A stretch of 64,000 nucleotides of DNA, from positions 175,197,027 through 175,261,026 of the forward strand of contig CM069432.1 in NCBI GenBank assembly GCA_035610365.1. The letters run 5' to 3'. Below are positions 29,509 through 42,315 of the stretch, piece by piece. How positions within the stretch are numbered: the first letter of the stretch is position 1; each line of letters starts with the position of its first letter. A program made the translations under genes and the position numbers. A model generated the notes under the pieces. The model did not search any database. It was given only the letters and a program-made list of their open reading frames with translations, and was not told the origin of the DNA. The stretch is from Aquatica leii. Lineage: Eukaryota; Arthropoda; Insecta; Coleoptera; Lampyridae.

Positions 29509-32500
29509 ATGAAGTCTTCCAGGGCAGGAAAGATAATGTGTTTACTAAACGAGAAAAGTGGTACTGATAAAGGCATGACAAACTTAAGCCGTAAGTATAC
29601 ATACTTGTAAATAAAGTACAGCTATTTCTACTGTTTAAATCTTTAAATACTGCTCATAATTGCAAATGTTAATGCTACCTACTACCTATCGACCTAATTA
29701 TTATATTTTTTGTGTAGCAGTATCAACAAGAGACGACAATAAATCTTTTCGTTCAACTTCAAGCGACTCTGCATTTATGATAAACAAATATTTTAACAGT
29801 TTTCCCGCTAGCAGTAGTACAGGTTAGATTATGTGCCGTAAGTGGGCTACAATTTTTTCATCTATGAGTTTACAGGAATTTCTAAGTGTGATAATCCTGA
29901 TATGGAGATTCAAAACAGTCCAATCGTTCAAGTTACACCGGCTATAAAAGACAAACGTAAGTGCTTACCAACTATACGTACCAAAGAAATATAAACTAAT
30001 ACCTAATAATGGCGATTGTAAATGCACGACACTTACATTAAAAGTCTTGACGCTACTTACTAATCAGTATCTAGTGGATCTATGCACACTTAAAAAAATA
30101 GAAAATTTCGTATATGAATTTGCCAATTTTAAATATTAAAACATTCACATTGATATGATACCGCTGCGCGCGGTACAAGAAAGAACACGGATTAGGCGAT
30201 CTTATTAGTTTATAATCATTATTACAATTATAATACCTACCTTTAATTATATTAAGACCGCTTGATAAAGTGCTCTAACACCAAACTCCCAGTCTATTGA
30301 TATAGACGAGCAAATAAAGCACAAAACCTACAAAATTTTTGTAGTAAGACGGATTGAGATGGAATTTTTTGCATTCGCTTCTTAAATTCGATAGGAAACT
30401 TTGTACCTACTTTTGATCATGTTTTTTTTGAAATTGCATTTGCGCAGTGAAAAATGCATCTTGAAGTGCATTTTCATAGAAAAAATTCTAGTATCGACTC
30501 AATCTGGGTTTATGGAGGGTTTCGGGGTCGCTGATCCCGAATATTACCTCCAAAATGGCTCACCGCCCACGTGCAGCTCAGAATAGCTAAGCAACGTCAT
30601 CTCTGAACCTTTTTGTGAAATTCACTTTCAAATTATTCTAGATATCTCATCCGGGTTTTTTTTGGGTTGCTGATTCCAAATCTGGCTTCGACAACCGTCG
30701 CCTGCTTACCTGGTGCCCCGCATCCGAACATAAACGTCATCCTCTGGAGTTTCACTGAAGTTCAAGCCTATAGGGAACCGAATATTGTTGCGGAAGTTTT
30801 TTTGGTCGCTCAGATCCAATTTGGAACCGGATACTTCCTAACGGATATCTGGTGCACCACACCGGGGCATCAACGTCATCCTCTAGAATATTACTGAAAT
30901 TTCAATAATCTGAGGGCTCCAAAAAACGGTACCGTATAGGCTTGAAACTTAAGTGAAACTCCAGAGGATGACGTTTATGTCCGGATAAGGGGCACCATGT
31001 ACGCGGGGAACGGTTGCTGACGCCTGATTTGAAATCAGCAGCCCAAAAACCCCCGGATTAGATGTCTAGAATCATTTGAAAGTGAATTTCAGAAAAAGTT
31101 TTGGAGACGACGTTGCTCAGCCATCCTGAGCTCCAGATGGGCGATGAGCCAATTTGGAAGTCATATTCGGGATCAGAGACCTCGAAAACCCTCGTAAACC
31201 CAAATTGAGTCGATACTAGAAGTTTATAACGAAGTTATGAATTTTTTCTATGAAAATGCATTCTTCAAGATGCATTTTCCACTGCACAAATGCAATTTCA
31301 AAAAAAAACATGATAGAAAGGTACAAAGTTTTCTATTGAATTTAGTACGCGAATGCAAAAAACCTTATTTTAATCCGTCTTACTACAAAAATCTGGTAGG
31401 TTTAGCCTATTTTAGTGCTTTATTTCCTCGTCTAAAAATACGAATTTCGTTATTAGAAACATTGACATGAACTTGATAGTATTGTCATGTAGAGGTTTTG
31501 CCATATCTCATGATCCCGCGCGAATAGGAACCTGAAAATATCATCCATGTTTCAATAAATGCATCTTCATTCATATTTACATATTTTACAATGAAAGGGG
31601 CGGACTGGCCATCTGGCAGTTCGGGCAAATGCCAGAAAGGCTGGTGACAAATGGGCCGGTGTAAGAAGTTTTTCAACACTAAAATTTTTAAAAAACCGCC
31701 TGAGAAGTACCCTTTCTAAAGAAAAATTTAGAAGCTTTTATGTTGGTTGCTATAGAAAATGATATGTTAAGGAGATTGGACTCTGATGAAGTAATTAACA
31801 AGATTGCAGAAACAAGCAATCTGTTAAACAGTCTATTGATTCCATAAAATTGTTGCATGCTGTTTTTATGTTAGGTACATAGGCTTACATGAAACAATTT
31901 GTTATAAATTAAGCATTTCTCTAGAAAAATGTTTTTTTTGTAAAATGTAAAGGCTACTTTGTTTATTTTTTTTAGTTTAGAGGCTAGTTTATATGTATTT
32001 TAGCAGCATCTAAGTATAGAGTAATTTTTATGCAGACCCTGATTTTAGCCTGAAAAACATCAGAAAACATGTTAATATTGAGTAGGCCGGTGAGTTTGAA
32101 AATGCCAGAACCCAATTATTGCTCCAGTCCGCCCCTGTATTTGTCTCATGTCATTGATTATATTATAAAGTATAATCAATGCTCATGTGCAATGTAATAT
32201 TACACACTTGACGCATAATCTATTTTTAACTTGGCACCTGCATGTGATGTTTTTGAAAACGGCGAAAACACTGTTTGGTCGTCCTTTTCTAAAGCTTTCT
32301 CACTCTCGGCTGTGGCGCAATTCGCGGGATCATGAGATATGGCAAGTACTCTACCTACCCATTTATCACTAGAATTGATCCAACAGTTTGCATAATTCAT
32401 TGTGAGTCACTCGTTTATTTTTTTCAGAGTAACCATGCGTAGTGTTGTTCATGACATAGCCCCCATTTAACTAAAAGCAACTGTTTCTCCCTGTTTCAAA

Positions 32501-35045
32501 ACTTAGTAAAGTGAAAGGCAAAAAGTATCAATTTTGTGTTTTAATTCGAGATTGAACATTTAGGTGACATGATGATTCAAGATCAAGAAGTACAACCACA
32601 TCTATCCTTATCTGTCAACTCTAAACACACAGACGGCGAATCTGTCGTCTTATACGAGTCATCTGGAAGCGAATATTTTCCATCTGATATTGAAACAGAA
32701 GCTGACGAAGACGACGACAGACTCGAAAATAATGTACTAAATCAAAAAAAGAAGAAGAAATTAAGTAACACAAAAGAAAGTCACAGAACAATAGCAGAAA
32801 AAACAAATTTCCATAAAGTGGTAGTATCTATCTCTGTATCAGAGGAAAGTAAAAAATCAGAAGCGTGTGATCGGGAAAATAAAACTACAGAAAGCGGCGA
32901 AATTTATATTCGCAGTTCTTCAAAAACTTCAGAAGGAAAGAGGAAGAGAAATAAAGTATATTGCTGCTTATACTGCAATAAAATGTTGAAGGAATTGTCG
33001 AAACATCTAGAGAAAAAGCATAAAGATGAATCTGAGGTTCAAAAATTAATGGCAAAACCGAAAAAAGACGCATCTAGAAGACAGGGATTTATTCACTTAG
33101 CAAAAGTTGGCAACTACTACCATAATTGCGAAGTATTGAAACAAAGAAGCGGTGAATTGATTTTGGCACGTGTACCAACTGAGGAAGAAAAAAAAATGCA
33201 CACCTATAGTGATTATGGGCCATGCCCAGATTGCTTGGCGTTTATGTTAAAACGGCATCTATGGCATCATCTTGCACAATCTTGTGCGGTTAAATCCAAC
33301 TCTGGTTTACGTCGTAGACCATTGCTGGAATGTAATACTTTGCTCGCCCATACCTATTCAGAATTACATCCATCTCCGGACTTCAATCAATACATTATTT
33401 CCGCTTTTAAAACAGATGATATCTCCTTAATCTGTAAACAAGACATATTGATTATAAAATTTGGCGAAATGCAATTTGACAAGTACCACACCACACAAGC
33501 AGAGCTGATTCGACAATGCATGCGACAGCTGGCACGTTTGGTAAAAGAATTACGCGAAGTTGATAAACCCAAATTATGGTTAAGTGAGTGGTTAAATCCA
33601 GCAGGTTTTGACATTATAGTATCAGCAGTAAAAAATTTGTGTAAAGTTGAATGCATGAGAAAAGCGAGACCTACGTATACTACACCTTCATTAGCTCTTA
33701 AAATTGGTTACCATCTTAGAAAGTGCATAGCAATTTCAAAAGCTCAGTGTCTGCGTCGAGAAGATACTAACGCAATTCAAACGTTAAATAATTTCCAGAG
33801 TCTTATGGATATGGAATGGACATCGAAAATTTCTTCAAATGCTCTCAGAACCTTGTTTGATAGAAAAATCAATGCCGTGGAATTGTTGCCGATTACAGAA
33901 GATCTCTTAAAGCTTAACAAACATCTTAACAGTCATTTGCAAATGTGTAAAGAAGCATTGGAACAATCTGAAAATTATTTAACGTGGAGAAATTTAGCTC
34001 GAATTGTTTTATGCAAAATAGTGCTGTTTAATAAAAGAAGATCCGGTGAAATATCTCGAATGACAGTAACAAATTATTCTTCTAGGCCAAATTGGTCTCA
34101 GCAGACTGCATCTGAATTTCAAAAAACCTTCACTGATTTGGAAAAACAACTTTTTAATAGACTGGCGATTGTGCAAATAAAAGGAAAGCGTGGGAGTACA
34201 GTTAATGTATTGTTGACAAATGATGTGAAGGATGCAATAGATGCGCTTATGCTGTACAGGAAGAATTTTATTTCTTCAGAAAATACTTATTTATTTGCCC
34301 GAGAAACTCCTTCCTTGGAATATATAAGAGGTCATGATTGCCTCAGAAATATTTGTAAGGAGATAAAATTATCTCAACCTGATTTAATAACAAGCACGAA
34401 GTTGCGGAAATATATTGCCACAGTGTCCCAGGTATTTAATTTATCAGAGAATGAAACCGATTGGCTTGCTCGCCATCTGGGGCATGACATTCGAGTACAT
34501 CGACAGTTTTATCGCCTCCACGAATCATCCATCGAATTAACTAAGGTGTCGAGAATATTATTAGCTGTTGAAAAAGGTGAAGTGAATCGGTTCAAAGGAA
34601 AATCTTTAAATGAGATTAATATTTGTGGTAAGTGTATTTCTAAGATTTTGTTTCATTCTCAGTTGACAGTTTGCTTTTATTTAAAGATCTTCCGGAAATG
34701 GAAAACGAAGCAGAGGGAAGTGACTGTGAATATGCGGAAAAGGAAGATGAAAAGGAATTGGATGATATAGCGGAAGATGTAGCACACACTTCTATAACCA
34801 AATCTAAAAATTGGAGTAATCCAAAAGTTTTGAAGAAGAAAACACCAGTAAGACGATGTTGGAGTGATAAGGAATCTGCTGCTGTTTTGCAGTTTTTTAG
34901 AACTTCAATAAAAAAAGGTATTACCCCAGGAAAAAGTTTATGCACAGAGTGCATTGAAAAAAATCCAATACTTTCCTCAAGAAGTTGGAGCGATGTAAAA
35001 TTTTTTGTGTACAACCACATTAAAAAAGTTAATAGAAAAAAATAA
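29509..35045 (+). CDS. Crypton-like tyrosine recombinase gene B (five exons, apparently intact)
   Basis: Model: exons 29,509-29,590, 29,721-29,822, 29,876-29,956, 32,564-34,627 and 34,663-35,045, about 903 aa. It is a near-identical sister of gene A, with two extra residues early in exon 4 and a few substitutions. Both zinc fingers, the RRSGEI Arg, the TKLRKY Arg (again Thr for His), the LGH-x8-Y motif and the SANT-like end are all kept, as is the 35-nt last intron. That both copies keep full frames over more than 2.7 kb of coding sequence suggests a young duplication or selection on function. Confidence 0.75.
30303..31434. mobile_element. Foldback element in intron 3 of gene B
   Basis: Counterpart of 22,960-24,094, same edges and near-identical sequence, hence copied with the unit and not inserted separately. 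Confidence 0.8.
31498..32345. mobile_element. 848-bp TIR element (outer), non-autonomous
   Basis: Perfect 23-bp terminal inverted repeats: the left end starts TTGCCATATCTCATGATCCC and the right end is its exact complement. It encloses a second TIR element. No transposase is seen and no clear target duplication. The family is unknown. Confidence 0.65.
31596..32136. mobile_element. hAT-like MITE nested in the outer TIR element
   Basis: Ends AGGGGCGGACTGG and CCAGTCCGCCCCT, about 540 bp. The CAGGGGCGGACTGG-type terminus is known from hAT elements. The left end lacks the leading C and I find no clean 8-bp duplication, so the call is by terminus only. Confidence 0.5.
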
Positions 35046-35443
35046 TATGTCATTAGCATTACCTAATAAAGTAATTCATATTGTTGCATCATTTATCACT
35101 TTTAAACACTACCCTACATATAGTAGGTACCTACCTTACACCAAATTAACTTGTATCATTATACATTGTTGTTTGATATGTTAAACAATTAGTATTACAC
35201 CAATCAAAGTACAGTCCACCCCATTGTTGAAGTTGCTCGAAATAGTTGCGAATCCGCAAATACAGGTAATTTTAGAAAAAAAGTATAAAGATTTTTTTAA
35301 AGCTATCTTTTCACCGCAACCTACATCAATTGTTGATTTTTTTATGACAGTCCCTATTTTTTATTACTTTATGAATTTTACTGGCTTCAAAAAAGCATAA
35401 TAAGTGTGGTACTGATATGCTGTTTGACAACATAATAAGAACA

Positions 35444-35814
35444 TTAACTGTGGAGGACCTGTGACACACCTACTAAACGGCATTAAGAGTGGAGGATTTG
35501 TAACACAAGTTAATAATAACATTAACTGTGGAGTACCTGTGACACACTTACTAAACTGCATTAAGAGTGGAGGATTTATAACACAAGTTACAAGTTACAT
35601 TCACTGTGGAGGATCCGTGACACAAATATTGAATTATATTAACTGTGGCGGATTTATAAAAACCGGTGTACAACTGTACGAATGGAGTGTAATCAAAATC
35701 GGGTCGGATTTTCCGATTCTATACATGGCAGTGATGTACTTTGCCTACTTATCTTTGAGTCCTCCACAGTTGAGTTAGCGGTCAGGTCAGCCACAGTTAA
35801 GGCAATACATGTAT

Positions 35815-35846
<32 letters not shown>

Positions 35847-35847
35847 A
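35444..35847 (+). repeat. TGTGGAGGA minisatellite and (TG)n run downstream of gene B
   Basis: Same 39-bp array, inverted TCCTCCACAG and (TG)n (35,815-35,847) as in unit A. Homology to A stops at the TG run, so the 12-8-12 palindrome is absent here. Confidence 0.75.
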
Positions 35848-35904
35848 TTTTTCTATATAGCTGTGACAACTTTCGTGAAGATTCCTGTAAAGTAGCAACG
35901 GTTT

Positions 35905-36200
35905 TGTTTGTGGCAACTTACATTTGGTTGTCACAATATCATTTTGCTAAAATTCTTGTAAAAATAAACTTTGACCATTTCTGCCTTATTTCTTTCATCT
36001 TTTGAGCCGCGTTTTTTATTATAGTAATTTAATTTATTTTTATTCTCTATTACTTTTGAAGTTATGGCACTTCTATGGAGAGTTGCCACAATAGCACCTC
36101 GTGCTCGTGATAATTATGTTTAGGTACACACAGTAAGGTGGCAACTCAAAAATTACGTAAATGCAATGTTGCCACATAGTACCTACGGTTGTCATAATAG
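35905..36200. repeat. TGTGGCAAC motif cluster (left of gene C)
   Basis: TGTGGCAAC at 35,909 and its complement GTTGCCACA at 36,082 and 36,168, plus GGTGGCAAC at 36,137 and near-matches GGTTGTCACA and GGTTGTCATA. GTGGCAAC (36,138) and GTTGCCAC (36,168) form an inverted pair with a 22-nt spacer. On the minus strand this lies just downstream of gene C, as the motif arrays lie downstream of A and B. Confidence 0.6.
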
Positions 36201-36774
36201 CCGGTATAAAAGCAAACTAAAATACACATTTCGTTGAATCGCTTCGTAAGGATAACCCTTAATCACTAGCAAACTCCATTCCATATGATCTTGATTTTTC
36301 AACACCTAATAGAGAATAATATTATTTATCATGCTACGGACATCCTATTTGCTTTGTCAGTATCTGGTTTCGACATCAAATCACATTTAACGTTTTGTTC
36401 CACCACCGGATCATAACCATGGACATCTTATTTGTTTTTACCGGTAACAAAATTTAGGCATTGCCTACGGTATTTATGGTGGTGACTATTACCTATTTTA
36501 AATTTTGTACAAATCGGTTCATAAGTAACGGAAATGTCAAAAAGGTCCTTCTTATTTTTGTATAATATATAATATGGCTCATTCACGAACTCCGATTTTC
36601 AAATTTGATATAGAATCCGTATACAAAATTTGTATGAAATCGCATTTCCTTTAATGTTTTGAAATGAAAATAAACCAAAAAAGCACCGTGAATCTATCAA
36701 ACTCAATTTCAAGAACTGCCTTTGGTATGATGCCGGCTATTCCTGCTTTGAATTTCATGCAAATCTGCTCATAC
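36200..36774. other. AT-rich spacer, nothing recognised
   Basis: No gene, RNA or defined repeat could be supported. Confidence 0.5.
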
Positions 36775-37045
36775 ATTTCCAATTTGTTTATCAAAAAAAC
36801 ATTTTAATTTGAAACATTTTAGAGACTCAACCTTCTAAACTATTCAATTAATAAACGAATACTCATTAATATTCATAATTCAATGAATAATGTGAATATT
36901 CAAAAATATTTATAATTCAATGGATAACGTGAATATTTGAATAATCAAGAGTATTTGAATAAACTCTATGATTCTTATTCAAATCATGATAAGTTAAATA
37001 TTTAACTATTCGATTTATTTAAATATGAATTCCCAGCCTTATTAA
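36775..37045 (-). repeat. AT-rich repeat ending GGCTGGGAATTC (inverted copy at 45,010-45,215)
   Basis: Read on the minus strand it runs from AAGGCTGGGAATTC through TATTTAAATAAAT and many TTGAATA words to GAGTCTC...TTGTTTATC. A diverged plus-strand copy lies at 45,010-45,215, so the pair brackets gene C in inverted orientation. Confidence 0.55.
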
Positions 37046-38275
37046 AATGGTGATATGCGCATTAAAAAATTAAAATGAAAATTGAAATTCTGCAACTGTG
37101 ATTTACCGATTTTTTTAATTTGACAATGTCATATGTTCATTGTACTATTTGGAATTCATCAAACCATTTTTGTGCGTGGACGTTGTATGACATTGCGCAA
37201 TTACATCTTGCAATAAATATTGATGACAGAACCTACGACGCCATAAGTGCTTGAAGCTCGATGTTCTTTGAAAGTATGCGGTATGAGTACGTTGATATGG
37301 ACATTTGTGGTAATTACACCAAAAAATCATTTATAATATATTATGATATAAAAAATTAAAGTACATAGGTAATACAACAAAAATGGCATTCTAATGCGAC
37401 AAAAACCTTATAATTATTTAGATATTGATGTGTATAATTTTCGTCTCTTTGCAATTTCATTCTTGATGCAATATTTTATCCTTTTCCAGTCCATATTTTT
37501 TAGTACAGCATTTTCTTGAATGCATTGCATACATGCATTTTTGCCGGGCACAACTTCATGGCTTATGTCGATCTTGAAAAATTTGAGAACGCATTCCTTC
37601 TCCTCCTCTTTCCATGCCACATGTGTTACCGTGCGAGCATTTCTTTTATTTTTTTTTTCCTTAGTCACTGAAACATTACAATTTAACTATGTAAGTACTT
37701 ACTAATTGTAGATGATTTTTTACAGTCTTTAGTTCGGTTTTTATTATTTTTCCCTATCCTCCTATTGAATTGATTTTTCGGTTCTGGATCATCGAGCTCA
37801 TTCTCATTCATGTCTGCTTCTCTGTTTTCCTCTGTATCAGGTAACTCCACCTTTTCTTTTTCCACTTCCTCATTTTCTCTCTCTTCGTCTAATCCAGGCA
37901 AATCTAAAATTACTAGTGTATTAACTAAACCACGGCTTCAGATTTCATATGTCAAATCAAATGGTTTATGATTCATAATCATAATGACTAAGCTTGGGCA
38001 TATGAATATTTGCATGTTTTCCCTAATGAGCAAAATCATCTAATTTTTCGATACTTAGTTGTTTTGCAATGCTTACTTTAATATAAACGCGGATTGAAGT
38101 AGGTATAATAATTGTATTTTATGCAATGAACATTTAATTATTGTCATTATGACATGAGTATAAATTACGAAACGAGCGAAGCGAAGCCATTAATTGTGAG
38201 TTGCACACAATAATATTTCTACGACCTAAAGCAAAAAATTCAAACTTCTGTGCGCAATATCACTTGTCAAGCAAG

Positions 38276-38350
38276 CATTCCATGGATGAGTGGTAAAGCT
38301 TCCGATCCTTGTTGGAAAGTCGCGAGTTCGATTCCCGTCGTTGTCCCGTT
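38276..38350 (+). repeat. tRNA-derived SINE-like sequence
   Basis: An A-box-like GATGAGTGGTAAAGC (from 38,284) and B-box GAGTTCGATTCCCG (38,324-38,337) are about 40 nt apart, as in a tRNA, followed by a T-run. The cloverleaf is poor, so this is a pol III-type repeat and not a tRNA gene. Confidence 0.5.
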
Positions 38351-38487
38351 TTTTAACCTCATTTGTGTAACAGTGACAGTTGTCAAGATTTACGGAATTT
38401 ATATTGTTCGTCATTGGCGAAGGTTACGTTCTCCGGAATTTCTATTGGTCGCAAACTTGTATCGTAATGAAAATCTGTATCGATATA

Positions 38488-38597
38488 ACCAACAATTATT
38501 TATTCATCAACACAACTATAGTTTCCACTTAGAAATCATCATGAGGATATGTAAGTCGAAACTATAGTTGTGTTTATGACTAAATAATTATTAAATT
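38488..38597. mobile_element. Short inverted-repeat element (MITE-like)
   Basis: Perfect core arms CACAACTATAGTTTC (38,511-38,525) and GAAACTATAGTTGTG (38,558-38,572), with imperfect pairing extending outward through AATTATTTA-type sequence to about 36 bp per arm. Confidence 0.55.
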
Positions 38598-40296
38598 ATA
38601 CATGGGGAAGGTAACCTCTCGTCAAATATTCAACAACTCCATTTTGAGTCAAAAATGGACATCTCTCCAAATTGCGTTGGTCAATTAAATATGTTGAACG
38701 ATAATGAAAAATAACAAATGGTCACGGAGAAATTGTTGGAAATGCCGTAATATCCAACGGTAACTCAATTTTTAACATTAAAAAAAACTTCTACATTAAT
38801 GTCTTGTAGTTTCTTCCCAAAAAATTTCTTTGCCGTTGATGCTATCAACAGCCAGTAGTAGTCTGCTAATTTTCGTAATTTCCACGGTATTTTCATGCAG
38901 GCGATAAAACTCCCGGTGAACACGAATATCGTGGCCCAGGTGTCGTGCCAGCCAGTCACATTCGTTTTCACTGAGATTAAACAGTTGGCTCACTGTTGCC
39001 ATGTATTTTCGAAGTTTAGTAGAAGTGATTCGTTTGGGACATTCCACTTGTGCCTCAATACATGCACTTGTTAGGCTGTCATGCCCGCGCAAATGACTTA
39101 AAGATTTTTTTGACCGTGCGAAAACATATGCGTTGTCCTCAGTTATTCCATATTGCTGCCTCGAGTTTATAAGAAGTTCAATGGAATCTTTTATTTGACA
39201 TGTTAATAGGATGGCAACTTTTCGTCCCCGTTTCCCAACTACTTCTACGATGTTCAAGTTTTCTGCGAGTTTTTGCTCGAAAGGAGTTAGTGATTTTTGT
39301 AGTTCTTCATTGCATTGTGTTGATTTGGGTCGCGATTTGTAGTTTTCTATGGTCATTCGAGCCGCCTCACCACTTCGTCTTTTATTGAATAAAATTATTT
39401 TTGAGAGTACCAAAGTGGCAAGTTCTTGCCACGCGTTGCTCAAAGAGGACGCATTTGATTTTAAGTGCTCGTGAGCTGCAGAAATCGCGGTGTTTAAATA
39501 TTTGTTTAGTTTCACAACATCAGAAGTTAGGGGTAATAGTTCCGTGGAGTTTAATTTTCTTGTATATAGGGTGTTTAATGCATTAGATGATATTTTAATG
39601 CACCATTCTAGTTCTATGATGTGTAGAAATGATTGTAATAGTTTGTCCCTTATTAGGTCACCCTTTTTCAAAGCAGAACCCCGTTCTATACAAACGCATT
39701 TCTTTAGCGCATACCCCAGCTTTAAGGCCAAAGAGGGTGTATTAAACTGCGGTCGTTTTTCAAATGTATATGAAGCTGCACACAACGACTGAGTGGCCTT
39801 GACAATCAAGTCAAATTTATCCGGTCTAAGAAAGTCATTTAAACTTAATGTTTGGTTGGGAGTTATCAATCTTAGTTCTAGTAGCAATCGGCCTAAAAAG
39901 TGTCTTCAAGTAATGTGTAATTTTTCTCCCTACTATCAAAGTTAAGTCGCTTCACTTTCTCTTTTTGGTATAACAATTGATGAATTTTTAAAATGTGTAT
40001 ATTTTTCAATACCCTTAATTTTAAACTGTCATAAATAGTTGATTTTGCAATACAAATTTGGGAATTAGATTTCGGTTCTTTCGAAACATATTACCAAGAA
40101 AGTATACCTAATAAATGGTTTTCATTTGCTTGTAAATGACCGCAAATCAAAACATGACAGTTTCTAACTACTTGCAAAAAGTACCAATTTGTTTGATTAA
40201 AATCGATGTAATAGTTTTCGAAATATAAGCGTTTAAAGTCAGGCGACTAACATTTTTGCTTTAATAGTAGAAAGATGGAAAATCAGGTTAGAATAT

Positions 40297-40334
40297 AAAA
40301 CTATCAACATAACTTAGTAAGTGTTGATAGTTTT
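40297..40334. repeat. Perfect 13-bp inverted repeat beside a splice donor of gene C
   Basis: AAAACTATCAACA (40,297-40,309) and TGTTGATAGTTTT (40,322-40,334) with a 12-nt spacer, 23 nt inside the C-specific intron from its donor. It could be a short transposon end pair or an RNA hairpin. Confidence 0.5.
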
Positions 40335-41574
40335 AGCAATACCATCGATTTACTTACCTAATTGTCTCATTGTTTGACGGATGAGTTCAGCCTGGGTGTT
40401 GTGGTATTTTTCATATTGCATGGCCCCAAATTTAATAATCAAGCTATCGTTCACACAACATTTTCCTATTTTATCGTCTCTTATTTTTGAGAGGATGTGA
40501 TGTGTATAAGAAGGAGGCAGGTCAGCTTTCATGATACCATGCATAATTGCATTACTTTCAGAAACTATGTTTTTCCCAATAAAAATATCTTTAGGTTTGT
40601 GCTGGCAAGTTCTTATGTGGAGATATAGTTGCTTTTTTACCATAAAACCCAAACAATTTGGACAAGGCCCAAACTCGGCGAAGGTGTAAGTAACTGCTTC
40701 TATTTCAGCGGGTCTCCTAACAAGAACTAATTCTCCCTTCTTACAAGATAGTACCTCACAATTATGAGAAAAGTTTCCAGCTCTAATGATGTACGAGAAC
40801 GCCTCCTTACGTTCTTTTGAACGTTTTTTCATCGCCAACACCTTTGCCACGTCAATTTCATTTTCATGGCGTTGTTCAAAATGTCTGGCCATGTTTTGAA
40901 ACGCATTTAAGCAATACGGGCACCAGTTGCGTTTATTACGTATGCGTTTTCCATTTATCTTTTCAGAAATGCTAAAAGTTATTCCACTGTTAACATCACT
41001 CATACTTTCCCCCGTTGTTAGGTTTTCCTCTTTTCTTTCTATTACTTGTGCCTTTTTATTGGTCTCACTCTTAATTATTACATTTTGAAGGATTTTAATT
41101 TTTTTTGTCTCTTTCTCGCTATTATTCTTAACCAAGGCTGTTTTAGATACTGGTTTCTTATTCTTCTCGAGCCAATTTTCCACAATCTGCGCAGCAAAAC
41201 CGCTGTTGACATTTGTATTCTCTTCCTCCCACCACTCTTTTGTTTTAGATTTAGTTGAACTATCCGAAGATGTGTCAGGTATGTATTCACTCCCGGAAGA
41301 TTTATCTTCTGATATAAGACTGTCTGTTTCACCAACTGCAATATACCAACAATCATGGTTTATTGGGACAAAACAAAAGAACAGATAAAAACTTGTAGCT
41401 ACGAATACAACATTTTTTCTCTTAAATGTTATTAAATAATGTAGTAATTGAAGGCACCTAATATTGGATGCATTGTTGTTAAATGACACTTAAATGGTAT
41501 TAAAAACCTGCCAATATATGTTTTTAAATCTATTGTCAGATATTGGTTGATATATAATAATCGAGTACAGGTAA

Positions 41575-41655
41575 TCAACAATCGATTTTTAATCGATTAA
41601 TCCAAAAATTAATAATCGATTTAAATCGATTGTGAGTTTCACAATCGATTGTCGT
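41575..41655. repeat. Cluster of AATCGATT palindromes
   Basis: Five to six ATCGAT-containing words in 80 bp ending CGCAGCCCTAC, in the long intron upstream of the C exon at 41,335. Probably an end of a dispersed repeat. Confidence 0.45.
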
Positions 41656-42315
41656 CGCAGCCCTACTTTTGAAACTAAGAGCCTTGAAACGGATTACCGC
41701 CGAAATGCGAACCCCTGTATCACAGTTATGCCGTTATAACTTACTGCCATTATGGTATAAATTAAGTATTATCACTTAAGATGTGCAACAAAATAGCAAA
41801 ATTAATATTGAAAAAATATTGAAATATTTTGTAAAAATTGTCGATTCTGTTCATTACTATAATAACATTGGATAGGGTAACAACTATTAGAAATCTGTTT
41901 TTTTTATAGAAAAATTATTAACAATTTCAATATTTTACTGATTAACATCTCATTCTGTATAAAATGAAATTTGCGATGTTTGTATAGTAACAATATTCAT
42001 ACTATTTGCAAAAAGAAAGATACAGCGTCGTAAATAAAGCAAATATTTGTCAACTTTTGTGGACTAAATTGTAGATAATTCAAAAATAAATTAAAAAAAC
42101 TGTTCCTCTTTCCCTTAAAAATTTCATGAAAATATGTGCACAAATAAAGTTGCTAGAATTTGTGCACAAAACCTCTGCAAAGTGAGATTTTACATGCTGT
42201 TAAATGGCGCCGGGCGAGTCGGTTAATGAAACTGTAAGTTCAGCCTTAATGTCTAAATTAATCTCAAACACTTCCTATAAATCCATTGTAAGCGTAACCT
42301 ACTATAATAGTTTAA

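Larger units (their letters stand above)
29162..35847 (+). repeat. Tandem duplication unit B (carries recombinase gene B)
   Basis: Second copy of the 6.7-kb unit. It diverges from A only by scattered substitutions, small indels, the block 31,494-31,952, and the sequence after the (TG)n run. Confidence 0.9.
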
